Assembly: GCF_900105925.1 (NCBI RefSeq)
Contig: NZ_LT629791.1
Coordinates: forward strand, 186,001 to 250,000
Direction of reading: 5' to 3'
DNA: 64,000 nucleotides
From: Jiangella alkaliphila
Lineage (GTDB): Bacteria > Actinomycetota > Actinomycetes > Jiangellales > Jiangellaceae
Position numbers and translations under genes: made by a program. Shown one piece after another: positions 8,023 through 15,982 of this stretch (within the stretch, counting starts at the first letter, position 1; each line of letters starts with the position of its first letter). The notes under the pieces were generated by a model. That model worked only from the letters and a program-made list of their open reading frames with translations. It did no database searches and had not been told where the DNA came from.

Positions 8023-8973
8023 TCAGTCGCTGAAGGTCGCGACGACGGGCGCGTGGTCGGAGTCCTCGGCCGCGGCCCGCGGACGCGGGTCGTCGGTGAC
8101 GGACGGCAGCCCGCGGTCGACCAGGCTGTCGACCGTCTCGACCCGCTGGAGCAGCCGGTGCGAGATGAGCACGTGGTCGATCAGCTCGCCGCGGCCGCGG
8201 TAGATGCGGCTGTACCGGCGCGCCTCCGGGATCAGCGGCGCGGTGTTCCACAGCCGCCACGCGTCGCCCTGGTCCGGCTGGTTCTGGCCGGGCGTGCCGA
8301 TCTCCGAGCCACCCGGGCCGAGCAGGATCTGCGTCGTCGCGGCACCCGGCTCGTCGTTGAGGTCGCCGCAGACCACCAACGAGCGGTCCTGCCCGTCGCC
8401 GTCGAGCAACGTGTTCGCCCACTCGCGGACGGTGGCCGCCTCGGCCGCGCGCCGGTACAGCGCGAACGCGCCGTAGCGGGCCCGCTCGGACTCGTCGCGC
8501 GGGTTGAACCGGCCGCCGGGGTAGCTGAGCAGCTTGGACTTGAGGTGACACGTGACGACGTCGACGGTGCCGCCGCCGGCCGTCCGCACGCGAACCCGGA
8601 ACGCCCCGCGGCCCATCTCCGTCGACAGCGCGCCACCGTCGGACGCGCGGACCGGGCCCACGCCGTCGGCGTACGCGACCAGGTCCTCGGTCTCCTCGAC
8701 CGGCAGCCGCGAGATGACGGCGTTGCGGATGCCGCGCGGGTCCGGGTGGGCGGACACGTGCGTGGTCCAGTCGCCGGCCAGCCGCTCGACGAGGTCGTCC
8801 AGCGCGACGGACTCGCCGATCTCCTGCACGCCGAGCACGTCCGGCGCCATGCGGTCGATGGTGCCGGCCAGCGCCTCGAGCTTCGCCTCGTACGTCGCCT
8901 GGTCCGGCGGCCGGCCGTCCTCGTCGCCGGGCCGGAACAGATTCTCCAGATTCCACGTGCCGATGACGGTCAC
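8023..8973 (-). CDS. Endonuclease/exonuclease/phosphatase (EEP) family protein
   Basis: A 316-residue metal-dependent phosphoesterase of the DNase I-like fold. The EEP motifs appear in order: TWNLENLF (Asn8), GVQEIG (metal ligand Glu51), 'VVTCHLKSKLLS', 'VVCGDLNDEPG', 'IDHVLIS' and the final SDHAPVVA with catalytic His. There is no signal peptide. The substrate may be DNA, a phosphoinositide-like lipid or another phosphodiester; the sequence does not decide. It starts with GTG; TAGCGT 6 bases upstream (8980-8985) and no ribosome-binding site point to a leaderless transcript. It lies 9 bp downstream of the MFS gene on the same strand. Confidence 0.85.
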   Translation of the reverse strand: MTVIGTWNLENLFRPGDEDGRPPDQATYEAKLEALAGTIDRMAPDVLGVQEIGESVALDDLVERLAGDWTTHVSAHPDPRGIRNAVISRLPVEETEDLVAYADGVGPVRASDGGALSTEMGRGAFRVRVRTAGGGTVDVVTCHLKSKLLSYPGGRFNPRDESERARYGAFALYRRAAEAATVREWANTLLDGDGQDRSLVVCGDLNDEPGAATTQILLGPGGSEIGTPGQNQPDQGDAWRLWNTAPLIPEARRYSRIYRGRGELIDHVLISHRLLQRVETVDSLVDRGLPSVTDDPRPRAAAEDSDHAPVVATFSD

Positions 8974-8982
8974 GACTCGACG

Positions 8983-10200
8983 CTAGCGGAGCCGGCGCCG
9001 CGCGACCAGAGCCGATCCCACGCCGAGTGCGACGACGACCACCACGAACGCGACCAGCGCGCCGGTGAGCCCGAACGCCCGGCTCGCCAGCCCCAGCCCG
9101 AGCACGGGCACCGCCAGGCCGATGTAGCCGGCAAGGAACAGCCCGGCCAGCGCCTCGGCCCGTCCGGACGCCCCGGCCAGCCCGGCGACGACGGCGACTC
9201 CGGCGGCGAACAGCAGTCCGGCCCCGGCGCTCGCCACGACCCCGCCCAGCACGAACCCGGCCAGCGACGACGCGTACACGGACACCGCCAGCACGCTCAG
9301 CCCCGCCGCGACGAGACCCGCGCCCGTCGTCAGCGTCCCCCGCGGTGGACGGCCGGCCAGCAGCACCTGACCGGTCGCCCCGGCGGCGAACGTCACGAAC
9401 ACGACCGCGCCGGTCAGCGCGTGCGACGGCGCGTCCAGCAGGTCACTCAGCAGCGTCGGCGTGACGGACGTGAACAGCCCGAACACCGCCAGCGCCGTGA
9501 ACGCCGTCAGCGCCGCCGCGTAGTACAGCCCACGCTCGCCCGCCGGCACCCGGACCCGCTGCGGCCGGTACGGCCCGGGCGGGTCCAGCACCGGCGCGGT
9601 CTCCGGCACCAGCGACAGCCCGATCGCCGCGAACACCAGCAGCACGGTGACGACCAGGTACGGCAGCCGCAGCGGGTCGGCGGCGACGTCGGCCAGCAGC
9701 CCGGACACCAGCGGCCCGAGCCCGATGCCGCCGAGGTTCGCCGCGACGGCGACGATCTCGGCCCGCCGCCGACCGGCCTCCGGGCGGGCGGCCCGGTGCA
9801 GCTCGGCGAGGTGGACGGTCGCGGTCGCGGTGATCGCGCCGACGGCGAACCCGGTGAGCACCCTGGCCAGCAGCAGGCCGGGCAGCGTCGACCAGGACAG
9901 GAACACGAAGCCGGCCAGCACGGACACCAGCACCGCCGGCACCAGCACCCGGCGGCGGCCGAACCGGTCCGAGACGTGGCCGACGAGCAGCAGGCTGGCC
10001 GCCACGCCGAGCGCGTAGACGGCGAACACGACCGTGACAGTGGCGGCGGAGAACTGGTCGCGCTGCTGGTAGTCGACGTACAACGGCGTCGGGACGGCCG
10101 AGAACGCCATCGTGACGGTGAACGCGTAGGCGGTGAGCCAGAACCCGGTGCCGTGCGCGACGGTCCCGCGCTCGGGCCGGGTCAGGACCTCGGTGGTCAT
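8983..10200 (-). CDS. MFS transporter
   Basis: A 405-residue protein with about 12 hydrophobic helices. The MFS signature between helices 2 and 3, 'GHVSDRFGRRRVL', is clear, and 'LLLARVLTGFAVGAITATATVHLAEL' corresponds to helices 4-5 of drug:H+ antiporters. The start at 10200 is preferred because GAAGG lies 6-7 bases upstream; ATG at 10206 overlaps it. It is divergent from a LysR regulator, the classical arrangement for a regulated efflux pump. Substrate unknown. Confidence 0.88.
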   Translation of the reverse strand: MTTEVLTRPERGTVAHGTGFWLTAYAFTVTMAFSAVPTPLYVDYQQRDQFSAATVTVVFAVYALGVAASLLLVGHVSDRFGRRRVLVPAVLVSVLAGFVFLSWSTLPGLLLARVLTGFAVGAITATATVHLAELHRAARPEAGRRRAEIVAVAANLGGIGLGPLVSGLLADVAADPLRLPYLVVTVLLVFAAIGLSLVPETAPVLDPPGPYRPQRVRVPAGERGLYYAAALTAFTALAVFGLFTSVTPTLLSDLLDAPSHALTGAVVFVTFAAGATGQVLLAGRPPRGTLTTGAGLVAAGLSVLAVSVYASSLAGFVLGGVVASAGAGLLFAAGVAVVAGLAGASGRAEALAGLFLAGYIGLAVPVLGLGLASRAFGLTGALVAFVVVVVALGVGSALVARRRLR

Positions 10201-10245
10201 CTTCATCCTTCTCGTGCGGTTGACGTCCCCAGCGTGCGCGCGAGA

Positions 10246-10268
10246 AGATCCATCTTGCCAACAGATCT
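10246..10268. promoter_or_regulatory. Candidate LysR binding site in MFS/LysR intergenic region
   Basis: AGATC (10246-10250) and AGATCT (10263-10268) form an interrupted inverted repeat in the 95-bp gap between the divergent MFS and LysR genes. LysR proteins normally bind dyads of about this size next to their own promoter. The assignment rests only on position and symmetry. Confidence 0.4.
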
Positions 10269-10295
10269 TTTCGATTCCACTCATCGGGATCACCG

Positions 10296-11159
10296 ATGGA
10301 ACTCCGCCAGCTCGAACACTTCGTCCTCCTCGCTGACGAGCTGCACTTCACCCGGGCTGCCGGCCGGCTGCACATCGTGCAGTCGGCGCTGTCGGCGTCC
10401 ATCCGCGCGCTCGAGTCCGACCTCGGCACGCCGCTGTTCCACCGCAGCACCAAGCAGGTGCAGCTCACCGAGGCCGGGCGGGCGCTCCTGCCCGAGGCCC
10501 GCCGGACGCTGCGGGCGGCCGCCGTGGCCCGCGAGACCGTGGCCGCGGTGCAAGGACTCACCACAGGGCGGCTGGTGGTCGGGTTCATGCAGGCCTCGTA
10601 CAGCTACGACCTGCCCGATCTGTTGCGCCGGTTCCACACCGCGCACCCGAAGGTGCACCTGCGGCTGCGCCAGGCGCCCAGCGCCGAGCTGGTCGAGGGC
10701 GTCCGCACCGCCCGACTCGACCTCGCCTTCGTCGCGATCGGCGACCGGCCGCCGGGCGGCGTCGCTGTCCGCATCCTCAGCGCCGGGCCGATGCCGCTGG
10801 CCTGCCCGCCCGGGCACCGGTTCGCCGCGGCCGGGCCGGTGCCGCTGGCCGAGGTGGCCGGCGAGCCGTTCGTCGACTTCGGCCCCGGCTGGGGCGCTCG
10901 CACCGCGACGGACGACCTGTTCCGGGCGGCCGGGCTGGAACGGCTCACGGCGTTCGAGGTCAACGACATCCCGCTGTTCACCGACCTCGTCGGGCAGGGC
11001 CTCGGCATCGGCTTCGTCCCGCCCGGTGTGGCGGCCGAGCGGGCCCGGCTCGAGTACGTCACCGTCGACCCCGCGCCCACCTGGCGGGTCGCCGTCGCGC
11101 ACCCGCCGCGCGAGCTGCTGTCGGCGGCGGCTCGGGCGATGCTCGACCTCATCCGCTGA
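10296..11159 (+). CDS. LysR-family transcriptional regulator
   Basis: A 287-residue LysR-type regulator. The N-terminal winged helix is canonical: 'MELRQLEHFVLLADELHFTRAAGRLHIVQSALSASIRALE' in two blocks, then 'LGTPLFHRSTKQVQLTEAGRALL'. The C-terminal two-lobed effector-binding domain begins near residue 90 ('TGRLVVGFMQA'). It probably controls the divergent MFS exporter in response to a small molecule that binds the C-terminal domain. Confidence 0.92.
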   Translation: MELRQLEHFVLLADELHFTRAAGRLHIVQSALSASIRALESDLGTPLFHRSTKQVQLTEAGRALLPEARRTLRAAAVARETVAAVQGLTTGRLVVGFMQASYSYDLPDLLRRFHTAHPKVHLRLRQAPSAELVEGVRTARLDLAFVAIGDRPPGGVAVRILSAGPMPLACPPGHRFAAAGPVPLAEVAGEPFVDFGPGWGARTATDDLFRAAGLERLTAFEVNDIPLFTDLVGQGLGIGFVPPGVAAERARLEYVTVDPAPTWRVAVAHPPRELLSAAARAMLDLIR

Positions 11160-11211
11160 GCGGCACATATGCTCAGCAGGGTCAGTGCTCGACCGAGCCG
11201 TGGGAGCAAGG

Positions 11212-11457
11212 ATGCAGGAAGACGACATCAGGAGCAGGATCAACGCGCTGGTCGAGGACGAGCACGACCTGCGCCAGCGGCTGCAGGCCGGTGAGATCTC
11301 GACCGACGACGAGCACGCCCGGCTGCGTCAGGTCGAGGAGCAGCTGGACCAGTGCTGGGACCTGCTGCGCCAGCGCCGCGCCCGGGTCGAGGCCGGGCAG
11401 AACCCCGACGAGGCCGCCGCCCGGCCCGTCGACGAGGTGGAGAAGTACCTCCAGTAG
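11212..11457 (+). CDS. DUF2630 family protein
   Basis: An 81-residue acidic, helical protein that matches the actinobacterial DUF2630 pattern: 'RINALVEDEHDLRQRLQAGEIS', 'ARLRQVEEQLDQCWDLLRQRRA' and 'PVDEVEKYLQ' at the end. The function is unknown. GGAGCAAGG precedes the ATG. It is followed 12 bp later by a coiled-coil protein and then nhaA, so the three may be cotranscribed. Confidence 0.88.
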   Translation: MQEDDIRSRINALVEDEHDLRQRLQAGEISTDDEHARLRQVEEQLDQCWDLLRQRRARVEAGQNPDEAAARPVDEVEKYLQ

Positions 11458-11469
11458 GACACTGGACAC

Positions 11470-12414
11470 ATGAACCTCGACGACGCGGCGGACGAGCTGT
11501 ACGCGCTTCCGATCGATGAGTTCGTCGAGGCCCGCAACACGCTGGCCAAGCGACTCAAGAGCGAGGGCGACGGCGACGTCGCCGCGCGGGTCAAGGCGCT
11601 GCGCAAGCCGACGGTGGCCGCGTGGCTGACCAACCAGCTCGCCCGCCGGCATGGCGACGAGGTGGCGGCGCTCGCGGAACTCGGCGGGCGCATGCGCAAG
11701 GCGATGTCGGCGATGGACGGCGCGGCGCTGCGCGAGCTGACCGCCGAACGGAAGAAGCAGGTCGACGCGCTGCTCAAGGCGGCGCACAAGGTGGCCAAGG
11801 ACGCCGGGCAGAAGGCCGGCCCCGACCTCATCGAGAGCGTCGCCGCGTCGCTCGACGCCGCCATCGCCGACCCCCGCGCCGCCGAGCTGCTGCGGGCCGC
11901 GCACCTGTCGCACGGGCTCGAACACGTCGGGTTCGGCGCGGCCGAGGACGACGGCGAGCCGGCCGAGGTCATCTCGCTGTCCGACGCCCGGGTCGCCCGC
12001 GGCCAGCGGCTGGAGACGACCCGACGGCCACGCGCCACCCCGCCCGCCGAGGAGGAGGCGGCCGAGGAACCGGCCGTCGAGGAACCGGCTGACGAGGAGC
12101 CGGCTGACGAGGGCGACGACGACGTCGCCCGGGCCGAACGCGAGCTCGAGCAGGCCGAGTCCGCCGTCGACGCCGCCGAGGAGCAGGTCGACGACGCCGA
12201 GGCCGCGCTCGACGAGCAGCGGCAGCGGTTGGAGCGCGCCCAACAGACGGCCGAGCGGCTGACCGAGGAGCTGGCGGCCGCTCGCCGCGAGCTGGAACAG
12301 GCCCGCGACGACGTCGGCTCCGCCGAGGACGACGTCGAGGCGGCCCGCAAGGCGTCCGAGGCCGCCCGGCGGCGCCGCCGCGAGGCCAAGCAGCAGCTCG
12401 GCACACTCACGTAG
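11470..12414 (+). CDS. Conserved actinobacterial coiled-coil protein of unknown function
   Basis: A 314-residue soluble protein. The N-terminal 150 residues are helical, with the recognisable start 'LYALPIDEFVEARNTLAKRLKSEGD' and 'KPTVAAWLTNQLARR', a block I know from unannotated actinobacterial proteins. Residues about 180-220 are an acidic Pro/Glu linker, and about 220-310 form a long coiled coil rich in E, R, A and Q. There is no signal peptide or membrane segment. The stop codon abuts the nhaA ATG with no gap, so the two are probably cotranslated. I cannot assign a function. Confidence 0.75.
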   Translation: MNLDDAADELYALPIDEFVEARNTLAKRLKSEGDGDVAARVKALRKPTVAAWLTNQLARRHGDEVAALAELGGRMRKAMSAMDGAALRELTAERKKQVDALLKAAHKVAKDAGQKAGPDLIESVAASLDAAIADPRAAELLRAAHLSHGLEHVGFGAAEDDGEPAEVISLSDARVARGQRLETTRRPRATPPAEEEAAEEPAVEEPADEEPADEGDDDVARAERELEQAESAVDAAEEQVDDAEAALDEQRQRLERAQQTAERLTEELAAARRELEQARDDVGSAEDDVEAARKASEAARRRRREAKQQLGTLT

Positions 12415-14277
12415 ATGGCGACCGGGCAGACTCCGCGGTCCCGGCGGCTGACCTCGCCGATCCGCGAGTTCATCGCGACGCAGAGCTCCGGCGCGGTCGT
12501 GCTGCTCGCGGCGACCGTGGTGGCGCTGGTGTGGGCGAACTCGCCGTGGCCGGACAGCTACGAGGAGTTCTGGCAGACCGAGCTGGCCATCCGGCTCGGC
12601 GACGCGGAACTGTCGCTGGACATCCGCCACTGGGTCGACGACGGGCTGATGGCGCTGTTCTTCTTCGTCGTCGGGCTGGAGATCCGCCGCGAGTTCGACA
12701 TGGGTGAGCTGCGCGAACGCCGCCGGGTGGCGACGCCGGTGCTGGCCGCGCTGGGCGGGATGACCGTGCCGGCGCTGCTCTACCTGGCCGTCAACGCCGG
12801 CGAAGGCTCGGCCGTGCACGGCTGGGCCATCGCGATGGGGACGGACACCGCGTTCGCGCTGGGTGTGCTGACGCTGGCCGGGCAGCGGGCGTCGCCGCGG
12901 ACCCGGACGTTCGTGCTGACGGCGGTGATCGTCGACGACGTCGTGGCGCTGACCATCATCGCGGTCGCGTACTCCGAGGACGTCTCGATCGTGGCGCTCG
13001 CCGTCGCCGTTGCGCTGTTCGGCGTCGTGCTCGTGCTCAAGCACAGCGGGGTGCGCCACGGCGTGCCGTACTTCCTCGTCGGCACCGGCATCTGGCTGGC
13101 GACCCTCATCTCCGGCGTGCATGCGACGCTGGCCGGCATCGCGCTCGGGCTGATCGCGTCGGCCTTCCCGCCGTCGCGCGAGGACCTGGAACGCGTCGGC
13201 GCGATGTGGCGGCTGTTCCGCGAGCAGCCGGTGCCCGAGTACGCCCGCACCGCCACCCGCTCGCTCGCGACCGCGATCTCGCCGAACGAGCGGCTGCAGC
13301 ACCTGTTCCATCCGTGGGCCAACTACCTGATCGTGCCGTTGTTCGCGCTGGCCAACGCCGGCATGGTGATCAACGGCGACGTGCTGCGCGAGGCGGCGAC
13401 GTCGCCGATCACGCTGGGCATCGTGCTCGGGCTGGTGGTCGGGAAGCCGGTCGGCATCATCGGGGTGACGTGGCTGGCCAGCCGGTTCGGCTTCCCGCTG
13501 ACTGTGCCGTGGCCGCAGCTGATCGGCGCCGGGACGATCGGCGGCGTCGGCTTCACCGTCTCGCTGCTGATCGCCGGCATCGCCTTCGAGGGCCGCGAGC
13601 TCGACGACGCCAAGCTCGGCATCCTCGCCGCGTCGATTCTCGCCACGCTGCTCTCGCTGCTGGTGTTCCGGCTGATCGGACGGCTGCCGCAGCGGGCCCG
13701 GACGGCCGGGCAGGACCGGCTGGCCGCGCCGATCGTCGACCTCGCCGACCCGGTCGACCCCGAGGTCGACCACATCCGCGGGCCGGTGGACGGCAAGGTC
13801 ACGCTGGTCGAGTACGGCGACTTCGAGTGCCCGTACTGCGGCCGGGCCGAGCCGGTGCTGCGCGAGCTGACCCAGGCCTTCGGCGACGACCTGACGTTCG
13901 TGTTCCGGCACCTGCCGCTCACCGACGTGCACGAGCACGCCCAGCTGGCCGCGGAGGCGTCGGAGGCGGCCGGCAAGCAGGGCCGGTTCTGGGAGCTGCA
14001 CGACCTGCTGCTGACCCACCAGGACGCGCTCACCTACCCCGACCTGCTCCGTTATGCCGAGGACCTGGACCTGGACGTCGACCGGTTCGCCCGCGACCTG
14101 TCGTCGCGCCACTTCGCCCTGCGGGTGACCCGCGACGTCGAGAGCGCCGAGCAGAGCGGCGTCGCCGGCACGCCGACGTTCTTCGTCAACGGCGTGCGGC
14201 ACTTCGGCGCCTACGACCTGGAGTCGCTGCGCGCCGTCATCAGCCGCGAGCTCGCGGCGCCGCGGCAGGCGGGCTGA
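12415..14277 (+). CDS. nhaA: Na+/H+ antiporter NhaA fused to C-terminal DsbA-like domain
   Basis: A 620-residue fusion. Residues about 15-430 are an NhaA antiporter: 'GAVVLLAATVVALVWANSP', 'WVDDGLMALFFFVVGLEIRREF', 'AIAMGTDTAFALGVLTLAG' and 'FVLTAVIVDDVVALTIIA', which carries the paired aspartates of the ion site. Residues about 445-610 are a thioredoxin/DsbA-like domain with an intact CPYC (C472, C475) and the cis-Pro loop 'GVAGTPTFFVNG'. The fusion is known in Actinobacteria, but the purpose of the redox domain is not established. The ATG follows the upstream stop directly. The next gene is another redox-type fusion, which hints at a shared redox or pH/salt stress role. Confidence 0.92.
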   Translation: MATGQTPRSRRLTSPIREFIATQSSGAVVLLAATVVALVWANSPWPDSYEEFWQTELAIRLGDAELSLDIRHWVDDGLMALFFFVVGLEIRREFDMGELRERRRVATPVLAALGGMTVPALLYLAVNAGEGSAVHGWAIAMGTDTAFALGVLTLAGQRASPRTRTFVLTAVIVDDVVALTIIAVAYSEDVSIVALAVAVALFGVVLVLKHSGVRHGVPYFLVGTGIWLATLISGVHATLAGIALGLIASAFPPSREDLERVGAMWRLFREQPVPEYARTATRSLATAISPNERLQHLFHPWANYLIVPLFALANAGMVINGDVLREAATSPITLGIVLGLVVGKPVGIIGVTWLASRFGFPLTVPWPQLIGAGTIGGVGFTVSLLIAGIAFEGRELDDAKLGILAASILATLLSLLVFRLIGRLPQRARTAGQDRLAAPIVDLADPVDPEVDHIRGPVDGKVTLVEYGDFECPYCGRAEPVLRELTQAFGDDLTFVFRHLPLTDVHEHAQLAAEASEAAGKQGRFWELHDLLLTHQDALTYPDLLRYAEDLDLDVDRFARDLSSRHFALRVTRDVESAEQSGVAGTPTFFVNGVRHFGAYDLESLRAVISRELAAPRQAG

Positions 14278-14320
14278 ACTGGCTGAACGCACGAGGGCTC
14301 TGACGCCGTACTCTGGGGAC

Positions 14321-15982
14321 GTGCCACGCCAGGGACCTGTGCTGCTGACCGTCGAGGACGATCCCGCGGTGAGCCGCGCCATCGCGCGCGACCTACGCCG
14401 CCGCTACAACTCCGACCACCGGGTCGTCCGGTCCGAGAGCGGGGCCGACGCCCTGGAAGTGCTGCGCGAGCTGACGCTGCGAGGTGAGGCCACCGCGCTG
14501 ATCCTGGCCGACTACCGCATGCCCGGCATGAACGGCATCGACTTCCTCGAGCAGGCCATGGACATCGTGCCGCAGGCCAAGCGGGTCCTGCTGACGGCGT
14601 ACGCCGACACCGACGCCGCCATCCGCGCCGTCAACGACGTCGACCTCGACCACTACCTCGTCAAGCCGTGGGACCCGCCCGAGGAGCAGCTGTACCCCGT
14701 CCTCGACGAGCTGCTGGACCGGTGGGCCCGCGACAGCCGGCTCGGGTACGACGGCATCAAGCTGCTGGGCCACCAGTGGTCGGCCGAGACGCAGCAGCTC
14801 AAGGAGTTCCTGGCCAGCAACCAGGTGCCGTACCAGCACCTGCGCGGGGCCGAGGCCGACGCCTACCAGCGCACCGCCGGGGTCGCCGACGACGAGCTGC
14901 CGGCGCTCGGCCTGTCCGACGGCGTCGTCCTGCGCCGGCCGGGGCTGCGCGAGCTGGCCCAGCGGCTGGGCCTGTCCACCCACGCCGGCAGCCCGCTCTA
15001 CGACCTCGTCGTCATCGGCAGCGGCCCGGCCGGGCTCGGCGCGGCCGTGTACGGCGCCAGCGAGGGCCTGCGCACGCTGCTGGTCGACAAGGTCGGCGTC
15101 GGCGGGCAGGCGGCGCGCAGCAGCCGCATCGAGAACTACCTCGGCTTCCCGCAGGGCGTGTCCGGCGCCGAACTGGCCCAGCGGGCCCGCGAGCAGGCGG
15201 TCCGCTTCGACGTCGAGCTGGTCACCGCCGCGGCCGCCGTCGACGTCGTCGCGCAGGGCGAGGGCCGAGTGGTCAAGTTCGACGACGGCCACGAGGTCAC
15301 CGCGCACGCCGTCATCATCGCCACCGGGGTCTGGTGGACCCGGCTGCCGGCCGAGGGCGCCGAGGAGCTGTCCGGCCGCGGCGTCTACTACGGCGCCGTC
15401 GCGCACGAGGCACACGGCTGCAAGGGCGAGGACGTCTACATCGTCGGCGCGGCGAACTCCGCCGGCCAGGCCGCGCTGCACTTCGCCAACTACGCGAACA
15501 AGGTGATCATGCTGGTCCGCGGCCCGGACCTGCGCCGCCGCATGTCTGAATATCTGGTCGGGCGCATCGAGAACGACCCCCGCATCGAGGTGCGCACGTG
15601 GACCGAGGTCGCCGCCACCGAGGGCGACGGCCGGCTCGAGCGCATCCTGCTCACCGACACCCGCAGCAGCGTGACCGAGACCGTGCCGGCGTCGCGGCTG
15701 TTCGTCTTCATCGGCGCCGAGCCGCCGACGGCCTGGCTCGGCGAGGAATTCGCGCGCGACCAGCGTGGTTTCGTCTTGACGGGTCCCGCCCTGCTCGACG
15801 AGGACGGACGTCCGCCGCGGAACTGGCCGCTCGCGCGCAACCCGTACCACCTGGAGTCGAGCGTCCCCGGCGTGTTCGTCGCCGGCGACGTCCGCGCCGA
15901 GTCGGTCAAGCGCGTCGCGTCGGCCGTCGGCGAGGGCGCCATGGCGGTGACCCTGGTCCACCGGTATCTGGAGGCGACGTGA
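14321..15982 (+). CDS. Response regulator receiver fused to thioredoxin reductase-like flavoprotein
   Basis: A 553-residue fusion. Residues about 6-130 form a receiver domain with acidic pocket 'VEDD', phospho-acceptor D64 in 'ILADYRMPGM' and the conserved lysine in 'YLVKPWD'. Residues about 225-550 are a thioredoxin-reductase-like flavoprotein with FAD site 'VVIGSGPAGLGAAVYGASEG', NAD(P)H site 'VYIVGAANSAGQAALHFA' and C-terminal 'GVFVAGDVR'. The usual redox CxxC before the NAD(P)H site is absent ('YYGAVAHEAHGCKGED'), so it is not a thioredoxin reductase in the strict sense. GTG start; TACTCT six bases upstream suggests a leaderless mRNA. It overlaps the sensor kinase gene by 4 bp (GTGA). Confidence 0.9.
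   Translation: MPRQGPVLLTVEDDPAVSRAIARDLRRRYNSDHRVVRSESGADALEVLRELTLRGEATALILADYRMPGMNGIDFLEQAMDIVPQAKRVLLTAYADTDAAIRAVNDVDLDHYLVKPWDPPEEQLYPVLDELLDRWARDSRLGYDGIKLLGHQWSAETQQLKEFLASNQVPYQHLRGAEADAYQRTAGVADDELPALGLSDGVVLRRPGLRELAQRLGLSTHAGSPLYDLVVIGSGPAGLGAAVYGASEGLRTLLVDKVGVGGQAARSSRIENYLGFPQGVSGAELAQRAREQAVRFDVELVTAAAAVDVVAQGEGRVVKFDDGHEVTAHAVIIATGVWWTRLPAEGAEELSGRGVYYGAVAHEAHGCKGEDVYIVGAANSAGQAALHFANYANKVIMLVRGPDLRRRMSEYLVGRIENDPRIEVRTWTEVAATEGDGRLERILLTDTRSSVTETVPASRLFVFIGAEPPTAWLGEEFARDQRGFVLTGPALLDEDGRPPRNWPLARNPYHLESSVPGVFVAGDVRAESVKRVASAVGEGAMAVTLVHRYLEAT

Noticed and set aside
7918-11457. Very long plus-strand open frame (over 1100 codons) across EEP, MFS and LysR genes
   Set aside because: It is low-complexity Arg/Pro/Gly text lying antisense to or out of frame with clearly homologous genes; a product of the high GC content.
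11182-14382. 1066-codon minus-strand open frame opposite the coiled-coil gene and nhaA
   Set aside because: No recognisable domain; the plus strand encodes NhaA with intact motifs. GC-driven shadow frame.
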